The notes beneath the pieces were generated by a model. That model was not told where the DNA came from. It saw only the letters and a program-made list of their open reading frames with translations, and did not search any database. Source: an uncultured Pelagibacteraceae bacterium (lineage in GTDB: Bacteria > Pseudomonadota > Alphaproteobacteria > Pelagibacterales > Pelagibacteraceae). From it: a stretch of DNA of 64,000 nucleotides. The first letter of the stretch is position 1. Each line of letters opens with the position of its first letter. A program made the translations under genes and the position numbers. The DNA lies in NCBI GenBank assembly GCA_902616245.1, contig CACMSB010000001.1:186001-250000 (forward strand), read 5' to 3'. Positions 47,429-56,504 of this stretch are shown here, one piece after another.

Positions 47429-47481
47429 TGCAAGCTTACATAAATTGGGAAAAAAAACAAATTCAGTGGGCTAAGAAATAA
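47428..47481 (+). CDS. Possible 17-residue leaderless peptide
   Basis: ATG at 47428 overlaps the previous TGA (TGATG) and runs to TAA: MQAYINWEKKQIQWAKK. The coupling and lack of other explanation are the only support. It could be incidental, since an AT-rich genome yields few such frames by chance but many stops. Confidence 0.25.
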   Translation: MQAYINWEKKQIQWAKK

Positions 47482-47544
47482 CTTCCTTATTTGAGAAGAT
47501 TTTTTTAATAAAAATTATCAACTAAATGAAAGCATGAACACAAA

Positions 47545-50500
47545 TTATCGATTTTCTATAATATTAATTTCTTTTTTATTTAATTCGAAAAAATCATAAA
47601 AAATCTTATTTATTTTAGTTATAAAAATATTTTTATCGATTTTTTTATCTGAGTTGTGTATTTTTTTTATAATATTGTTTAAATCTTTTATTTTATCTGC
47701 ACCTAAGTTTTGTGGAATAGACAATTTTTCTAAGGCGAATTTTTTCCATTGACTCGTTGACATTCCAGATGAATTACAAATTATATTAAAAAGATATGAG
47801 CACACTTTAGAATTTAGATATGCAACTAAAATATTTAGATTATTTCCTGTAAGCATAAAAGCGCCCGCTAAAAGGTAGTATTCTTTACTACAAATACTAA
47901 ATTTATTTTCATTACTTAACTCAATCCAAATTATTTTTTCTTTTTTGAAATAATCGTAGTAATCACAATCTCTTAATTCCCACCAATAGTCCCCTTTATC
48001 ATCTCTTTTTTTTAAGCCTTTAGCTTTTTTTTTGGGGTTATCAATTTTTTTATTCTTATTTTTATTTTCAATATTTTCAAAGTGATCAAAAATTGATGAG
48101 AAGTTTTTTTTCATAAATTTCTCTTTATTTGATTCCTTGCAATTTTGGTTAGTCCATCCAGAGGGTATTGTTATCATCCAGAGATTATTAAAATTATATT
48201 CAAATTTATTAATATCTCTCCCTCTTAAAATTGGCTTAAGAAATATTTTTGACTTTGGTGTTTTTTTTAATAATTCATTTTTTTTGACCTCATCAATGAT
48301 AAATCCCTCATTAAAACCAGTTAGAATCCCCCTAAAAATTTTGTAATCTAATTTGCCTAAAGGTTGACCTTTTTTTTCAATCTTATCTTTTAAATTTTCT
48401 TCCTCTTTATTTAAAAAAGAAAAATTTTCTACGTTAAGTTTATTTTTTTTATATTTTATACTTTTTTTAAGAAAAATTTTATCTATAAGATTTAGATCGT
48501 CTTCTTTGGATAATTCGGAATAAATTACTTCTTCATTTTTTGAGCTAATTTTGTTAAATATTGTAATATTTGTGTTTGTGATTGCGTTCTCGAAAATTTT
48601 TATATCTGAGAAATTCATTATCTCTTCTAAAAATACTTCGTTTTTAAAAAATTCTCTCAATTTGTTTCCATATTTTGCCCTCATCCATTTGTTAGATGTG
48701 ATAAATACCGAAGTTCCTTTTGGTTTTAGTAAATTAAAAGAAAGCTCGTAAAAATATGTATACAAGTCAGATGTTGAATTAAATAATTTATATCTATCTT
48801 TTAATCTATCTTTATAATTTAAAATTTCTTCTTGGCGTAGATAAGGTGGATTAGCAAGTATTAAATCAAACCCTCCATTTGTTTTAAATATTTTATGGAA
48901 AATAATATTCCAACAAAAAAAATCATTAATTTTTTTATCAAGATCTTCAAGATTTTTTGATAGTTGGCTAAGTAATGGATTACTTTTATCAAAAGATTTA
49001 ATACTTTCGATTTCGCTCAAAATGATTTTTTTAAGTATTTGGTTTATTTTTTCTCTCTCTATTTTCTTTTCGATTTGATTATTTAATAAATCAAATTCCT
49101 TTATTTTTTCAAAATATAAATTAATTAAGTCTTCTTTTTTGGAAAATGAACTATCAAAAGAGTATTGATTTTGAGTTTCTTTCATTCCAATATTTCCACC
49201 CAAATCATCAAATAAACTGTTTCCTTGAAGAAATTTATAATCAAGGTTTGGAAGTGTATTTATTCTATCGTAATTTTCCTGATCAATTGTTAAAGACAGC
49301 CAAAGTCTTAACTTGGCTATGTCTACAGCAGATTTATCAATATCAACACCATAGATATTTTTTTTGATAAAATGTAGTTTAAGTCTGTAGTTTAAATTTT
49401 GATCAACATTTCTATCAATTATCTTTAGAGTTTTTCTTATTTTGACAACTATATTCATTATTGAGACTGGAAAAGCTCCTGATCCTACTGCTGGATCACA
49501 AATTCTAATTTCTTTTAAAAATCCATCAATTTTTTTAGAATTTTTCTTTAAAAATGTGAGAGTTTCTTCATTCAATAAATCTAAAGAATTAGAATTATCT
49601 AAATCTACTAATGAAATTTCGTTAATAAATTTTTTGTATTCTGCAAAGCTATAATTAAGTTTTAGATTATTTACAAAACTAGAGGCAAGTCCTGATTCAC
49701 ACATGTAATTAACAATATTTCTTGGCGTGTAAAAAACTCCATGTCCTCTTTGTAAATTTTCATCTAATAAATTTTCAAATACTTTTCCTAGTGTTTCAGG
49801 ATCAATGGCAATCTCTTTCTCTAGTGGATCTTCCTCTTTTACTGTAAAGTTAAATGTATCAAATATATCTAATACTTCCTTAATAGTACTATTTTTAATA
49901 GTTATATCTGTTTCCTTCCAGTTATAGTCATTTATTGGTTCAAATAAGCCTCCATTTAAAAAAGGCACTTTGCATTTTAATTTTGAATAATAATTGTCAG
50001 GAAGATCAACTGAAAGACCAATATAGAATAGATCTTCCAAAATATCATTAAAGAAGTTTTTATAATTGCCGAATTCTTTATTAAATAATTTTCTCAAGAA
50101 ATCTTTTGGCCCATTTCCCCATTTTTTAAAAAAACCATCTTTATTTCTGTAAATTCCTATCCACCCCTTTTTTTGAATGAAATATAAAAAAATAATTTGT
50201 CCCATAAATTTTTTTGCAAAATCGGACTCATTAAGAAAATGCTTTTTAAAATCATTATCGATATTTTTATCATTTTTTCTTAGAAGAATTAATTCATCTC
50301 TAATTTTAAAACACAATCTTTTATATTGATCAAAAAATTCTTTTGTAACTTTTTCAACTGAAAATGCTTTTTCAATATCATTAATAGAATTTTTTTTGTT
50401 ATACAACAAAGGTGCTATTTGTGATTTAGCTGTATTATTGGGTTCATTTTTTCCAACTATGAAGGAAAACCTTTTTAATGGAGATATTATTTTTTTTATT

Positions 50501-50922
50501 TTTATTTTACCTTTTTCTGTAAGTAATCTACCATAATCTAATTTAACAAAAGAGAATCTCCAATCTTCGTAATCATCGGCAAAAAAAGAAATTAAAGAAG
50601 CGTCTGAATTATTTATCTCCATTAGATGTTTTGCAAATTCTCTTTGAATAGATCTTGACTTTTCGACAATTTTTCTTGATTTTAATTTTGCAATTCCAAC
50701 TACTAAGCTTTCTTGATTCTCATATTCTAAAATACCAAATTCTTTGAATTCAACTATATAATCCCTAATTGATGCAGGTAATGTTTTTGTATTTTGCCAT
50801 TGATGGTTCGATGACAGTTTTAAGTTATTTAATAAACTTACCGAAAAATTTGCAAATCTTTCCTCATTAAATGGATGATTAAAAGTGTCACTTATTAAAT
50901 CTAATGCAGAGTGTTTATCCAT
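47545..50922 (-). CDS. Large gamma-class DNA methyltransferase (Eco57I/TaqI-type), restriction-modification component
   Basis: A 1125-residue protein. Residues 1-370 are a helical N-terminal part with RFSFIVGKNEPNNTA (151-165); GVFYTPRNIV (395-404) is methylase motif X, DPAVGSGAF (476-484) the SAM-binding motif I, and NPPY (691-694) the catalytic motif IV of N6-adenine methylases. The region after 700 has the Eco57I/TaqI target-recognition layout (SGMSTSQWKKFALEKLSIP near 1063-1081). I see no PD-(D/E)xK nuclease. Its ATG begins directly after the helicase TAG. Modification of host DNA and partnering with the helicase are inferred. Confidence 0.85.
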   Translation of the reverse strand: MDKHSALDLISDTFNHPFNEERFANFSVSLLNNLKLSSNHQWQNTKTLPASIRDYIVEFKEFGILEYENQESLVVGIAKLKSRKIVEKSRSIQREFAKHLMEINNSDASLISFFADDYEDWRFSFVKLDYGRLLTEKGKIKIKKIISPLKRFSFIVGKNEPNNTAKSQIAPLLYNKKNSINDIEKAFSVEKVTKEFFDQYKRLCFKIRDELILLRKNDKNIDNDFKKHFLNESDFAKKFMGQIIFLYFIQKKGWIGIYRNKDGFFKKWGNGPKDFLRKLFNKEFGNYKNFFNDILEDLFYIGLSVDLPDNYYSKLKCKVPFLNGGLFEPINDYNWKETDITIKNSTIKEVLDIFDTFNFTVKEEDPLEKEIAIDPETLGKVFENLLDENLQRGHGVFYTPRNIVNYMCESGLASSFVNNLKLNYSFAEYKKFINEISLVDLDNSNSLDLLNEETLTFLKKNSKKIDGFLKEIRICDPAVGSGAFPVSIMNIVVKIRKTLKIIDRNVDQNLNYRLKLHFIKKNIYGVDIDKSAVDIAKLRLWLSLTIDQENYDRINTLPNLDYKFLQGNSLFDDLGGNIGMKETQNQYSFDSSFSKKEDLINLYFEKIKEFDLLNNQIEKKIEREKINQILKKIILSEIESIKSFDKSNPLLSQLSKNLEDLDKKINDFFCWNIIFHKIFKTNGGFDLILANPPYLRQEEILNYKDRLKDRYKLFNSTSDLYTYFYELSFNLLKPKGTSVFITSNKWMRAKYGNKLREFFKNEVFLEEIMNFSDIKIFENAITNTNITIFNKISSKNEEVIYSELSKEDDLNLIDKIFLKKSIKYKKNKLNVENFSFLNKEEENLKDKIEKKGQPLGKLDYKIFRGILTGFNEGFIIDEVKKNELLKKTPKSKIFLKPILRGRDINKFEYNFNNLWMITIPSGWTNQNCKESNKEKFMKKNFSSIFDHFENIENKNKNKKIDNPKKKAKGLKKRDDKGDYWWELRDCDYYDYFKKEKIIWIELSNENKFSICSKEYYLLAGAFMLTGNNLNILVAYLNSKVCSYLFNIICNSSGMSTSQWKKFALEKLSIPQNLGADKIKDLNNIIKKIHNSDKKIDKNIFITKINKIFYDFFELNKKEINIIENR

Positions 50923-53900
50923 CTAGTTTGTTGTTAAATATTCAGATAAAATAATTTCTCTTTTACCCCCGTAAATCACTTTTTCTTTTATACTTTCGTC
51001 TAAAAATTTTTCTGAAATATGTTTTCTGTAAATATTTAAAATTTTTAGCCCATCAGTGGTTTTTTCTTTATCTAATTCATTTTTAATTTCTTTTGCTCTC
51101 ATCCGGGCAACTATCCCATCTTCAAATATTCTCAGTAGTTTATTTCTTAGTTGATGGTCCTCGTCTTTAAAAGATTTCTCATTTTTTAGTGATTTTAAAG
51201 TTTCAATTAATATTCTTTCAGTAGATAAACCTCTTCTTTGAGTATGTTCAGTTTCAACATTATTTAATATCTCATTAAAATAATCTTTGTTTGTTTTTAG
51301 TAAATTAAAAAATTGTTTATCAAGCTTTACTTTTTGATCTTTTTTAGTTGATTCCAAAATTTTAATAGCCTCTATAAAAGTTAGTTCTTTTGTTTTATTT
51401 TTTTCGTCACATATCAAAAATTTTTTTAATTTACCTTTTCTGAAAAAAGAAATTAGTGAATTGTTTTCAGTCTTAAAATTTTTACCCGATCTAGATTTTT
51501 TTGGCAGCAAAGCTATTTTTTGATAAAGTTCTTTATTATTATCTCTTATATCTCTTATTATTTTTAAAAATTTCAGTTCAGAGTTTGAAATATCTTCATT
51601 TTCTTCATAAAATTCTTTTTTATTTAAATTTTCGTAAAGATCTGAACCAAATAGGTTAAAGGTTTGAACCTCCTCTGTTTCAGTTAAAATTTTTGCATCA
51701 CTCCCCAAACAATCATGAAAGGCTTGGATTTTACTAATTATATTTTTTTTTTGTTTTATTTCATCGTCAGATTTTTCTGAAGGAAAAAAATTATATACAT
51801 GAATATTTTTATGTTGTGATCCAACACGGTTTACCCTCCCAATTCTTTGAATTACTCTTGTTGGATTCCAGGGTAAATCATAATTTAAATTAACATTTGA
51901 TCTATGCAAATTTATCCCTTCTGCTAAAACATCGGTTGAAATCAAGATTCTAATATTATTTTTTTGTTTATTTTTTATATTAGGGTCAAAATTTTCTCTT
52001 ATCTCAATTCTTCCATCTTTTTGACTTAGATTATGTAAATTATTTTTACTAATATATCTGCCACCTTCACTAGAATAAAATAAAACTTCATTTGGAAATT
52101 CCTTACTTAACTCCTTTAACAAATACATGCCCGTTTCAGTAGACTCAGTAAACATAACTATTTTATTATTTTTAAGTTTTTCTTCTTTTTTAAATATTGA
52201 AATTAATTTTTTAATCTTCGGATCTAAGTTGATATCTTTCCATAAATTTTGAATTGTAAGCAGACATTCTAAATCATTTTGAACATCTTCTTTAAACTTT
52301 GGGGTAAAATCTTTGGACTCAAACTCTTTGACTATCTCTTCTTCAATCATTTTATTTATTTTCTCATCATTGTCCTCGTCAAGTAAATCAAATATATTTT
52401 TTCTACTTACATATATTTTTCCAGAATTCATCATTTGTAGATATCTTTCATGTGACTGGACAAATCTGTGAATGGTTTTTTTAAATGCATGAAAACTGCT
52501 CTCCAATCTTTTAATGATCATAGTTTTCATAAATGCTCCAAGGTTTTCTTGTCTAGTAAGTTCAAATTCAGATGGTAGATTTTTAAGATAACGATAAGGA
52601 GTGTATCTTGCTTTGATAAATTTATTTTTTAAAATATCTATAGTTTCATTGAAGACAGATTCTATTTTTTCATCAAACTCATAAGCAATTGCATTTGGAG
52701 TATCTATTTCTGGAAACTCTAAATTTTGTCTATCTAAATCGGCACTAAAAAATTCCTTAACTTCTTTTCTTGTCCTTCTGACCATAACATGTTTCAAAAC
52801 TCTTTCTCTAATTAGTTTTGATCCCTCTCTTATTTCATCTATATATTTTTTGGTCCCTTTTTCTTTAGCTTTTTTTGCTTTATTTTCTAATGCTTTAAAA
52901 AAGTTTTGAAGATTTCTAACAGTTGGAATATTAGATCTGTTTGGTCTTTGGAATAACTTAATTTGACTTAGCAGATCTGCATATTTGTTATTAATTGCTG
53001 TTGCAGTAATCAAAATGACTTTTTTTCCAAAACATATATTTTCATAAAGTTCTTTCCAGGTCTCAGTATCTTCATTTCTAAATCTATGAGCTTCATCTAA
53101 AAAAACATATTCAACTTCCTCGAGTTTATCCCAATTTTTTATATTTTTAATTTGTCCAGCTGACTCAACTTTAAATCTGCTTACACCAAAATCACTTAAT
53201 GTTTCTCTCCAATAATCGACAAGAACTGGTGGCACTATAAATAATTTTCTCGCAGGCTTTAAATTAGGTTGTTGAGCCAATAAAGCAGCAATATATGTTT
53301 TTCCAAGACCAACAACATCAGCAAGAAATACACCGTTATAAGCATCTAAAATTTTATTTGCAGCCACAACAGCTTGTTTTTGATATTCAAGATCCATAAA
53401 ATCCTCAGGAAAACTAAAATCAGTTTCTTTATCTATGTTTATATCTTCATAAAAATATTCGAATAAAGTTTTCAAATATAATTCGTAAGGTGTAATTTTA
53501 TCATTTAACCATGTTTTGTTTTCCAAAGTTTCAATAAATAAATTTTTAATATCTTCACTTTGGTCCCATAACTTTTCGAATTGATTGAGAGCAAAATCAA
53601 TGTCAGATCTATTTTTTAATTCAACATTAAACTCATAGTTGTCCTTTAAACCACTATGTGAAAAATTACTTGATCCAGTTATTACACGTCCATAATCAAC
53701 ATCCGATATAGGTTTTCCAAATCTGCTAATATAAACTTTTGCATGTAACTTATGACTTGGATGTTGTCTAAATTCTATTTTACCATTTTTTAAAAATTCA
53801 ATAAATTTTTGATAACCAATATATGTATCCTCATTATCCTCTGCATCTATAACCTCACTTTGAAAGTCATCAGACAATCTTTCTCTTAATTTCAATGAGC

Positions 53901-54153
53901 TATCATAGTCAAAAGTTTTTTGCGATTCTTGGTAGGCATTAAAAGTTTTTTTATCAACATCTATCCCATTCAATATTCTTATTTTTTTAACTTGTTCTAA
54001 TTCTTTCTGTAAAAGATAAAAACCACTTGTTCTAAAGTAGCCTACTAGAACATCAAAATTATCAACATGTTGTAAAGTTTTTTTAAATCTATCTAATAAT
54101 GAACTTTCTTTTTCATTAGTAAAAAAGGTTGTATCTGTATTTTGATTTTTCAT
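50923..54153 (-). CDS. PLD-nuclease/SNF2-helicase fusion protein
   Basis: A 1076-residue protein. Residues 1-200 are a phospholipase D-type nuclease domain with HAK (137-139) and GSSN (160-163), a single HKD-like motif. Residues 255-500 and 650-830 form a SNF2 helicase: Walker A VGLGKT (281-286), DEAH (353-356), ITATAINN motif III, and motif V-VI region STDVLAEGIN...QRIGRVNRVG. The C-terminal 240 residues are helical and unassigned. With the adjoining methyltransferase it resembles a restriction system whose nuclease is PLD. The order, nuclease-helicase first, agrees with translation coupling. Confidence 0.87.
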   Translation of the reverse strand: MKNQNTDTTFFTNEKESSLLDRFKKTLQHVDNFDVLVGYFRTSGFYLLQKELEQVKKIRILNGIDVDKKTFNAYQESQKTFDYDSSLKLRERLSDDFQSEVIDAEDNEDTYIGYQKFIEFLKNGKIEFRQHPSHKLHAKVYISRFGKPISDVDYGRVITGSSNFSHSGLKDNYEFNVELKNRSDIDFALNQFEKLWDQSEDIKNLFIETLENKTWLNDKITPYELYLKTLFEYFYEDINIDKETDFSFPEDFMDLEYQKQAVVAANKILDAYNGVFLADVVGLGKTYIAALLAQQPNLKPARKLFIVPPVLVDYWRETLSDFGVSRFKVESAGQIKNIKNWDKLEEVEYVFLDEAHRFRNEDTETWKELYENICFGKKVILITATAINNKYADLLSQIKLFQRPNRSNIPTVRNLQNFFKALENKAKKAKEKGTKKYIDEIREGSKLIRERVLKHVMVRRTRKEVKEFFSADLDRQNLEFPEIDTPNAIAYEFDEKIESVFNETIDILKNKFIKARYTPYRYLKNLPSEFELTRQENLGAFMKTMIIKRLESSFHAFKKTIHRFVQSHERYLQMMNSGKIYVSRKNIFDLLDEDNDEKINKMIEEEIVKEFESKDFTPKFKEDVQNDLECLLTIQNLWKDINLDPKIKKLISIFKKEEKLKNNKIVMFTESTETGMYLLKELSKEFPNEVLFYSSEGGRYISKNNLHNLSQKDGRIEIRENFDPNIKNKQKNNIRILISTDVLAEGINLHRSNVNLNYDLPWNPTRVIQRIGRVNRVGSQHKNIHVYNFFPSEKSDDEIKQKKNIISKIQAFHDCLGSDAKILTETEEVQTFNLFGSDLYENLNKKEFYEENEDISNSELKFLKIIRDIRDNNKELYQKIALLPKKSRSGKNFKTENNSLISFFRKGKLKKFLICDEKNKTKELTFIEAIKILESTKKDQKVKLDKQFFNLLKTNKDYFNEILNNVETEHTQRRGLSTERILIETLKSLKNEKSFKDEDHQLRNKLLRIFEDGIVARMRAKEIKNELDKEKTTDGLKILNIYRKHISEKFLDESIKEKVIYGGKREIILSEYLTTN

Positions 54154-54344
54154 TTTTTATAACATTAACATTATTATTGATTATAAGTTATTCAAAAGAG
54201 ATTTTAAAACATAAGAAATTAAGAATAATTAAGATTTTTGATTTAACTAGACTTGTTTTTTATTATGTTTTATTATTATTCACGTCCTGATTTAGAACAT
54301 AACTCTACTTGCTAGGACTTAAAATAAAACGCTAAAGGAGAAAC
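54154..54344. other. Intergenic region upstream of the helicase-methylase operon
   Basis: About 190 bases, very AT-rich, without a recognisable gene. It must hold the promoter of the minus-strand defence-like operon and of the plus-strand small gene at 54345, which has an unusually good AAAGGAG (54334-54340) before its ATG. GTCCT (54284-54288) and AGGAC (54314-54318) could pair but with a long loop. No -35/-10 pair stands out convincingly. Confidence 0.4.
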
Positions 54345-54611
54345 ATGAAAATAAAAATACAATCAATAAAAGACTTTTTTAAATCAAAAGAAAAAAGAGG
54401 TTTAAAACCTTTATTTTTTGAAAGTATAGGAGATCATAGGACACCAAGAGATGTTAAGCTTAAAAACCTTATAAAAGTTTTAGAAAAAAATGGTTTTGTA
54501 ATAAAAAATAAAAAAAAATAATATTATCTTGCAAATGATAAATATAAACAAGAGGTATTAGAAGAAATAAATCCTTATACAGCTGCCGACCAAAAGTGGG
54601 AGGTTAACTAA
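54345..54611 (+). pseudogene. Small gene of unknown function interrupted by an in-frame TAA
   Basis: From ATG 54345 a 58-codon frame ends at TAA 54519-54521, but the same frame continues without a stop for 29 more codons to TAA 54609-54611. The first part is basic (FFKSKEKRGLKPLFFESIGD) and the second reads like protein (YYLANDKYKQEVLEE). A strong AAAGGAG lies upstream. A single stop-creating change in an 88-codon gene is the simplest reading; two coupled ORFs or readthrough are alternatives. The product is unknown. It borders the defence-like operon. Confidence 0.5.
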
Positions 54612-54667
54612 TGGATAAAATACATGAGATTAGAGTTGAAGAAGTAAGAAATATAGAGAAAGCTTGA
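54611..54667 (+). CDS. Possible 18-residue peptide after the broken gene
   Basis: ATG 54611 overlaps the TAA of the previous frame (TAATG) and encodes MDKIHEIRVEEVRNIEKA before TGA. Tight coupling is the only evidence; it may be a remnant of a larger gene lost next to the accessory region. No family recognised. Confidence 0.3.
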   Translation: MDKIHEIRVEEVRNIEKA

Positions 54668-54715
54668 AAGAAAATAAATAGAAATTAAATTTAAATAAAT
54701 TCTTGAATTACTTCC

Positions 54716-55981
54716 TTACAATTTACCAGGTAACCAAGTTGAGAATATTGGAAATAGTATCATTAATATTCCATAAATTATTCCAACGATTGTAAATAGA
54801 GGAACTTCTTTGAAAGCTTTGGCTGGATTTTCTTTGATCACACCTGCTGCTGTATAAATACCAACACATACAGGGGGTGTTATCATTCCTATTCCAGCAA
54901 AAGCAACAAACACAACATAAAGATGAAGTAAGCTTTGATTGAACGATAATGTAATTGCTGCAAAAATTGGGACAGTTAAATAAAATACAGGAACTATTTC
55001 AATAAACGTTCCAAGGATTAAACAGATTGCTCCAAGCATTATCCAGAACAGATTTACACTAACTCCTTTATCCGTGAAGAATGTAATAATTTTTTGAGGG
55101 GCTTGAGTGTACGTTAAAACAACACTTAAGAAAGTTGCAGTAGCTATAATTGCAAAAATAACAGCTGTTATGATTGCTGTTTCCCTTAAACAACTCATCA
55201 AAGATGAAAATGTTAGTTCTCTATAAATTAAAAATCCTATAAGCACTGCATATACTCCTGCAACAGCAGCAGACTCAGATGGGGTTAATATACCTGCATA
55301 AATTCCACCTAAAATTATCACTGGAGTGATCAATGCTGGTAACGCAGCGACGAAAGAAGTTACTCTTTCTTTCAAAGATGCCTTCTCATCTGTTCTAATA
55401 TGCCTGCATTTAAACAAAACTAGAAGGACCATTAAAACAAGCAGAACTAAGCCTGGTATAACGCCCGCAGCAAAGGTTTTTGATACAGGTACGTTCGTTA
55501 AAGCACTAAAAAGTATGGCAGCATTGGATGGAGGTATCAAAGCTTCTAAAAGAGCAGCTGAGGCAGCCAAGACTACTACAAATGGAGTTGGATAACCTTG
55601 TTCAATCATTTTAGGCATCATAATTGTTCCAACTGCAGTGATTGCTGCAAGTATTGATCCACAAAAAGCTGCGAAGAAACCCATCGCAATAACCATGGCA
55701 ACACCCAATCCACCTGGCCAATGACCAACTAGTGTTGTTGTAAATTTAACTAATCTTGATGCTGCCCCACCTTTTAACATAGCCATTCCAGTAAAAATAA
55801 ATAGTGGGACAGCTATTAAAACGTGTTTTGTTAATGCACCAAATGAAACTTGAATTAGAACTGACCAAGGTAAATTCAACCCTGCAATAGCTGCTAATGA
55901 ACTTCCTAAACCAAATACTAAAAAAATTGGAACTGAAATAACTAATGTTACAAGAGAAATAATAAAAGCCAATCCAAACAT
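54716..55981 (-). CDS. dctM: TRAP transporter large permease (DctM)
   Basis: A 421-residue polytopic protein with about 12 transmembrane segments of the DctM family: FIFTGMAMLKGGAASRLV, AAFCGSILAAITAVGTIMMP and IPPSNAAIL-type motifs (about 150-160). It uses ion gradients to import the solute delivered by DctP. The dctQ stop lies immediately before its ATG. Higher codon GC than the neighbours suggests good expression. Confidence 0.95.
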   Translation of the reverse strand: MFGLAFIISLVTLVISVPIFLVFGLGSSLAAIAGLNLPWSVLIQVSFGALTKHVLIAVPLFIFTGMAMLKGGAASRLVKFTTTLVGHWPGGLGVAMVIAMGFFAAFCGSILAAITAVGTIMMPKMIEQGYPTPFVVVLAASAALLEALIPPSNAAILFSALTNVPVSKTFAAGVIPGLVLLVLMVLLVLFKCRHIRTDEKASLKERVTSFVAALPALITPVIILGGIYAGILTPSESAAVAGVYAVLIGFLIYRELTFSSLMSCLRETAIITAVIFAIIATATFLSVVLTYTQAPQKIITFFTDKGVSVNLFWIMLGAICLILGTFIEIVPVFYLTVPIFAAITLSFNQSLLHLYVVFVAFAGIGMITPPVCVGIYTAAGVIKENPAKAFKEVPLFTIVGIIYGILMILFPIFSTWLPGKL

Positions 55982-56476
55982 TTATTCTTTCCCTAAAAGT
56001 TTTTTTAAATTATCTAAAATAAGCTCTAACGAAGTTAATGCTAAAATTAAAAAACCGACTGGAAATGCTAAAAACATCCACCAGATAGGAATGTTAATTT
56101 CTAATTCCATCATCTGTCCTAAATTGTAATACATTGTTGTTGCATCAATTCCCGCCTTAAAGAAAACGCATGCAGAAATTAAAGCTATTAAATTTACAAT
56201 TGTGCCAATAATATTTTTTGATTTTTCAGATAAATAGTGACTTAAAAAATCTACTTTAATATGTTGTCCTTGTTTTAGCAAAGGACCAAGTAATGGAAAA
56301 ACCAACCAACTCACCATTACAGGTGGTAATTCAATAAACCACGCAAATCCTGTGCCTGTGATAAATCTTGTTGTGGCGCTTAATGCTAAAGCTGCCACCA
56401 TTAAAAAGACAATGAACATTGCGAGCGAAATTGCAGCTTTTGCTAGCAAATTGTTAATAGCTCGCAATGCCCTCAT
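55982..56476 (-). CDS. dctQ: TRAP transporter small permease (DctQ)
   Basis: A 164-residue protein with four predicted transmembrane helices (about 10-35, 45-65, 88-110, 130-152) and the charge pattern LLKQGQHIKVDFL (66-78) of DctQ proteins. It is essential for the TRAP membrane complex with DctM. It follows dctP by 28 bases. Confidence 0.92.
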   Translation of the reverse strand: MRALRAINNLLAKAAISLAMFIVFLMVAALALSATTRFITGTGFAWFIELPPVMVSWLVFPLLGPLLKQGQHIKVDFLSHYLSEKSKNIIGTIVNLIALISACVFFKAGIDATTMYYNLGQMMELEINIPIWWMFLAFPVGFLILALTSLELILDNLKKLLGKE

Positions 56477-56504
56477 AATCTTTATAGAAAAAGTTTAACT
56501 TCTT

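Noticed and set aside
47545..54153. Full DISARM or BREX locus
   Set aside because: No DrmA, DrmB, BrxC, PglZ or Lon-like neighbours are present; only a helicase and a methylase are found, so a named multi-gene system is not supported.
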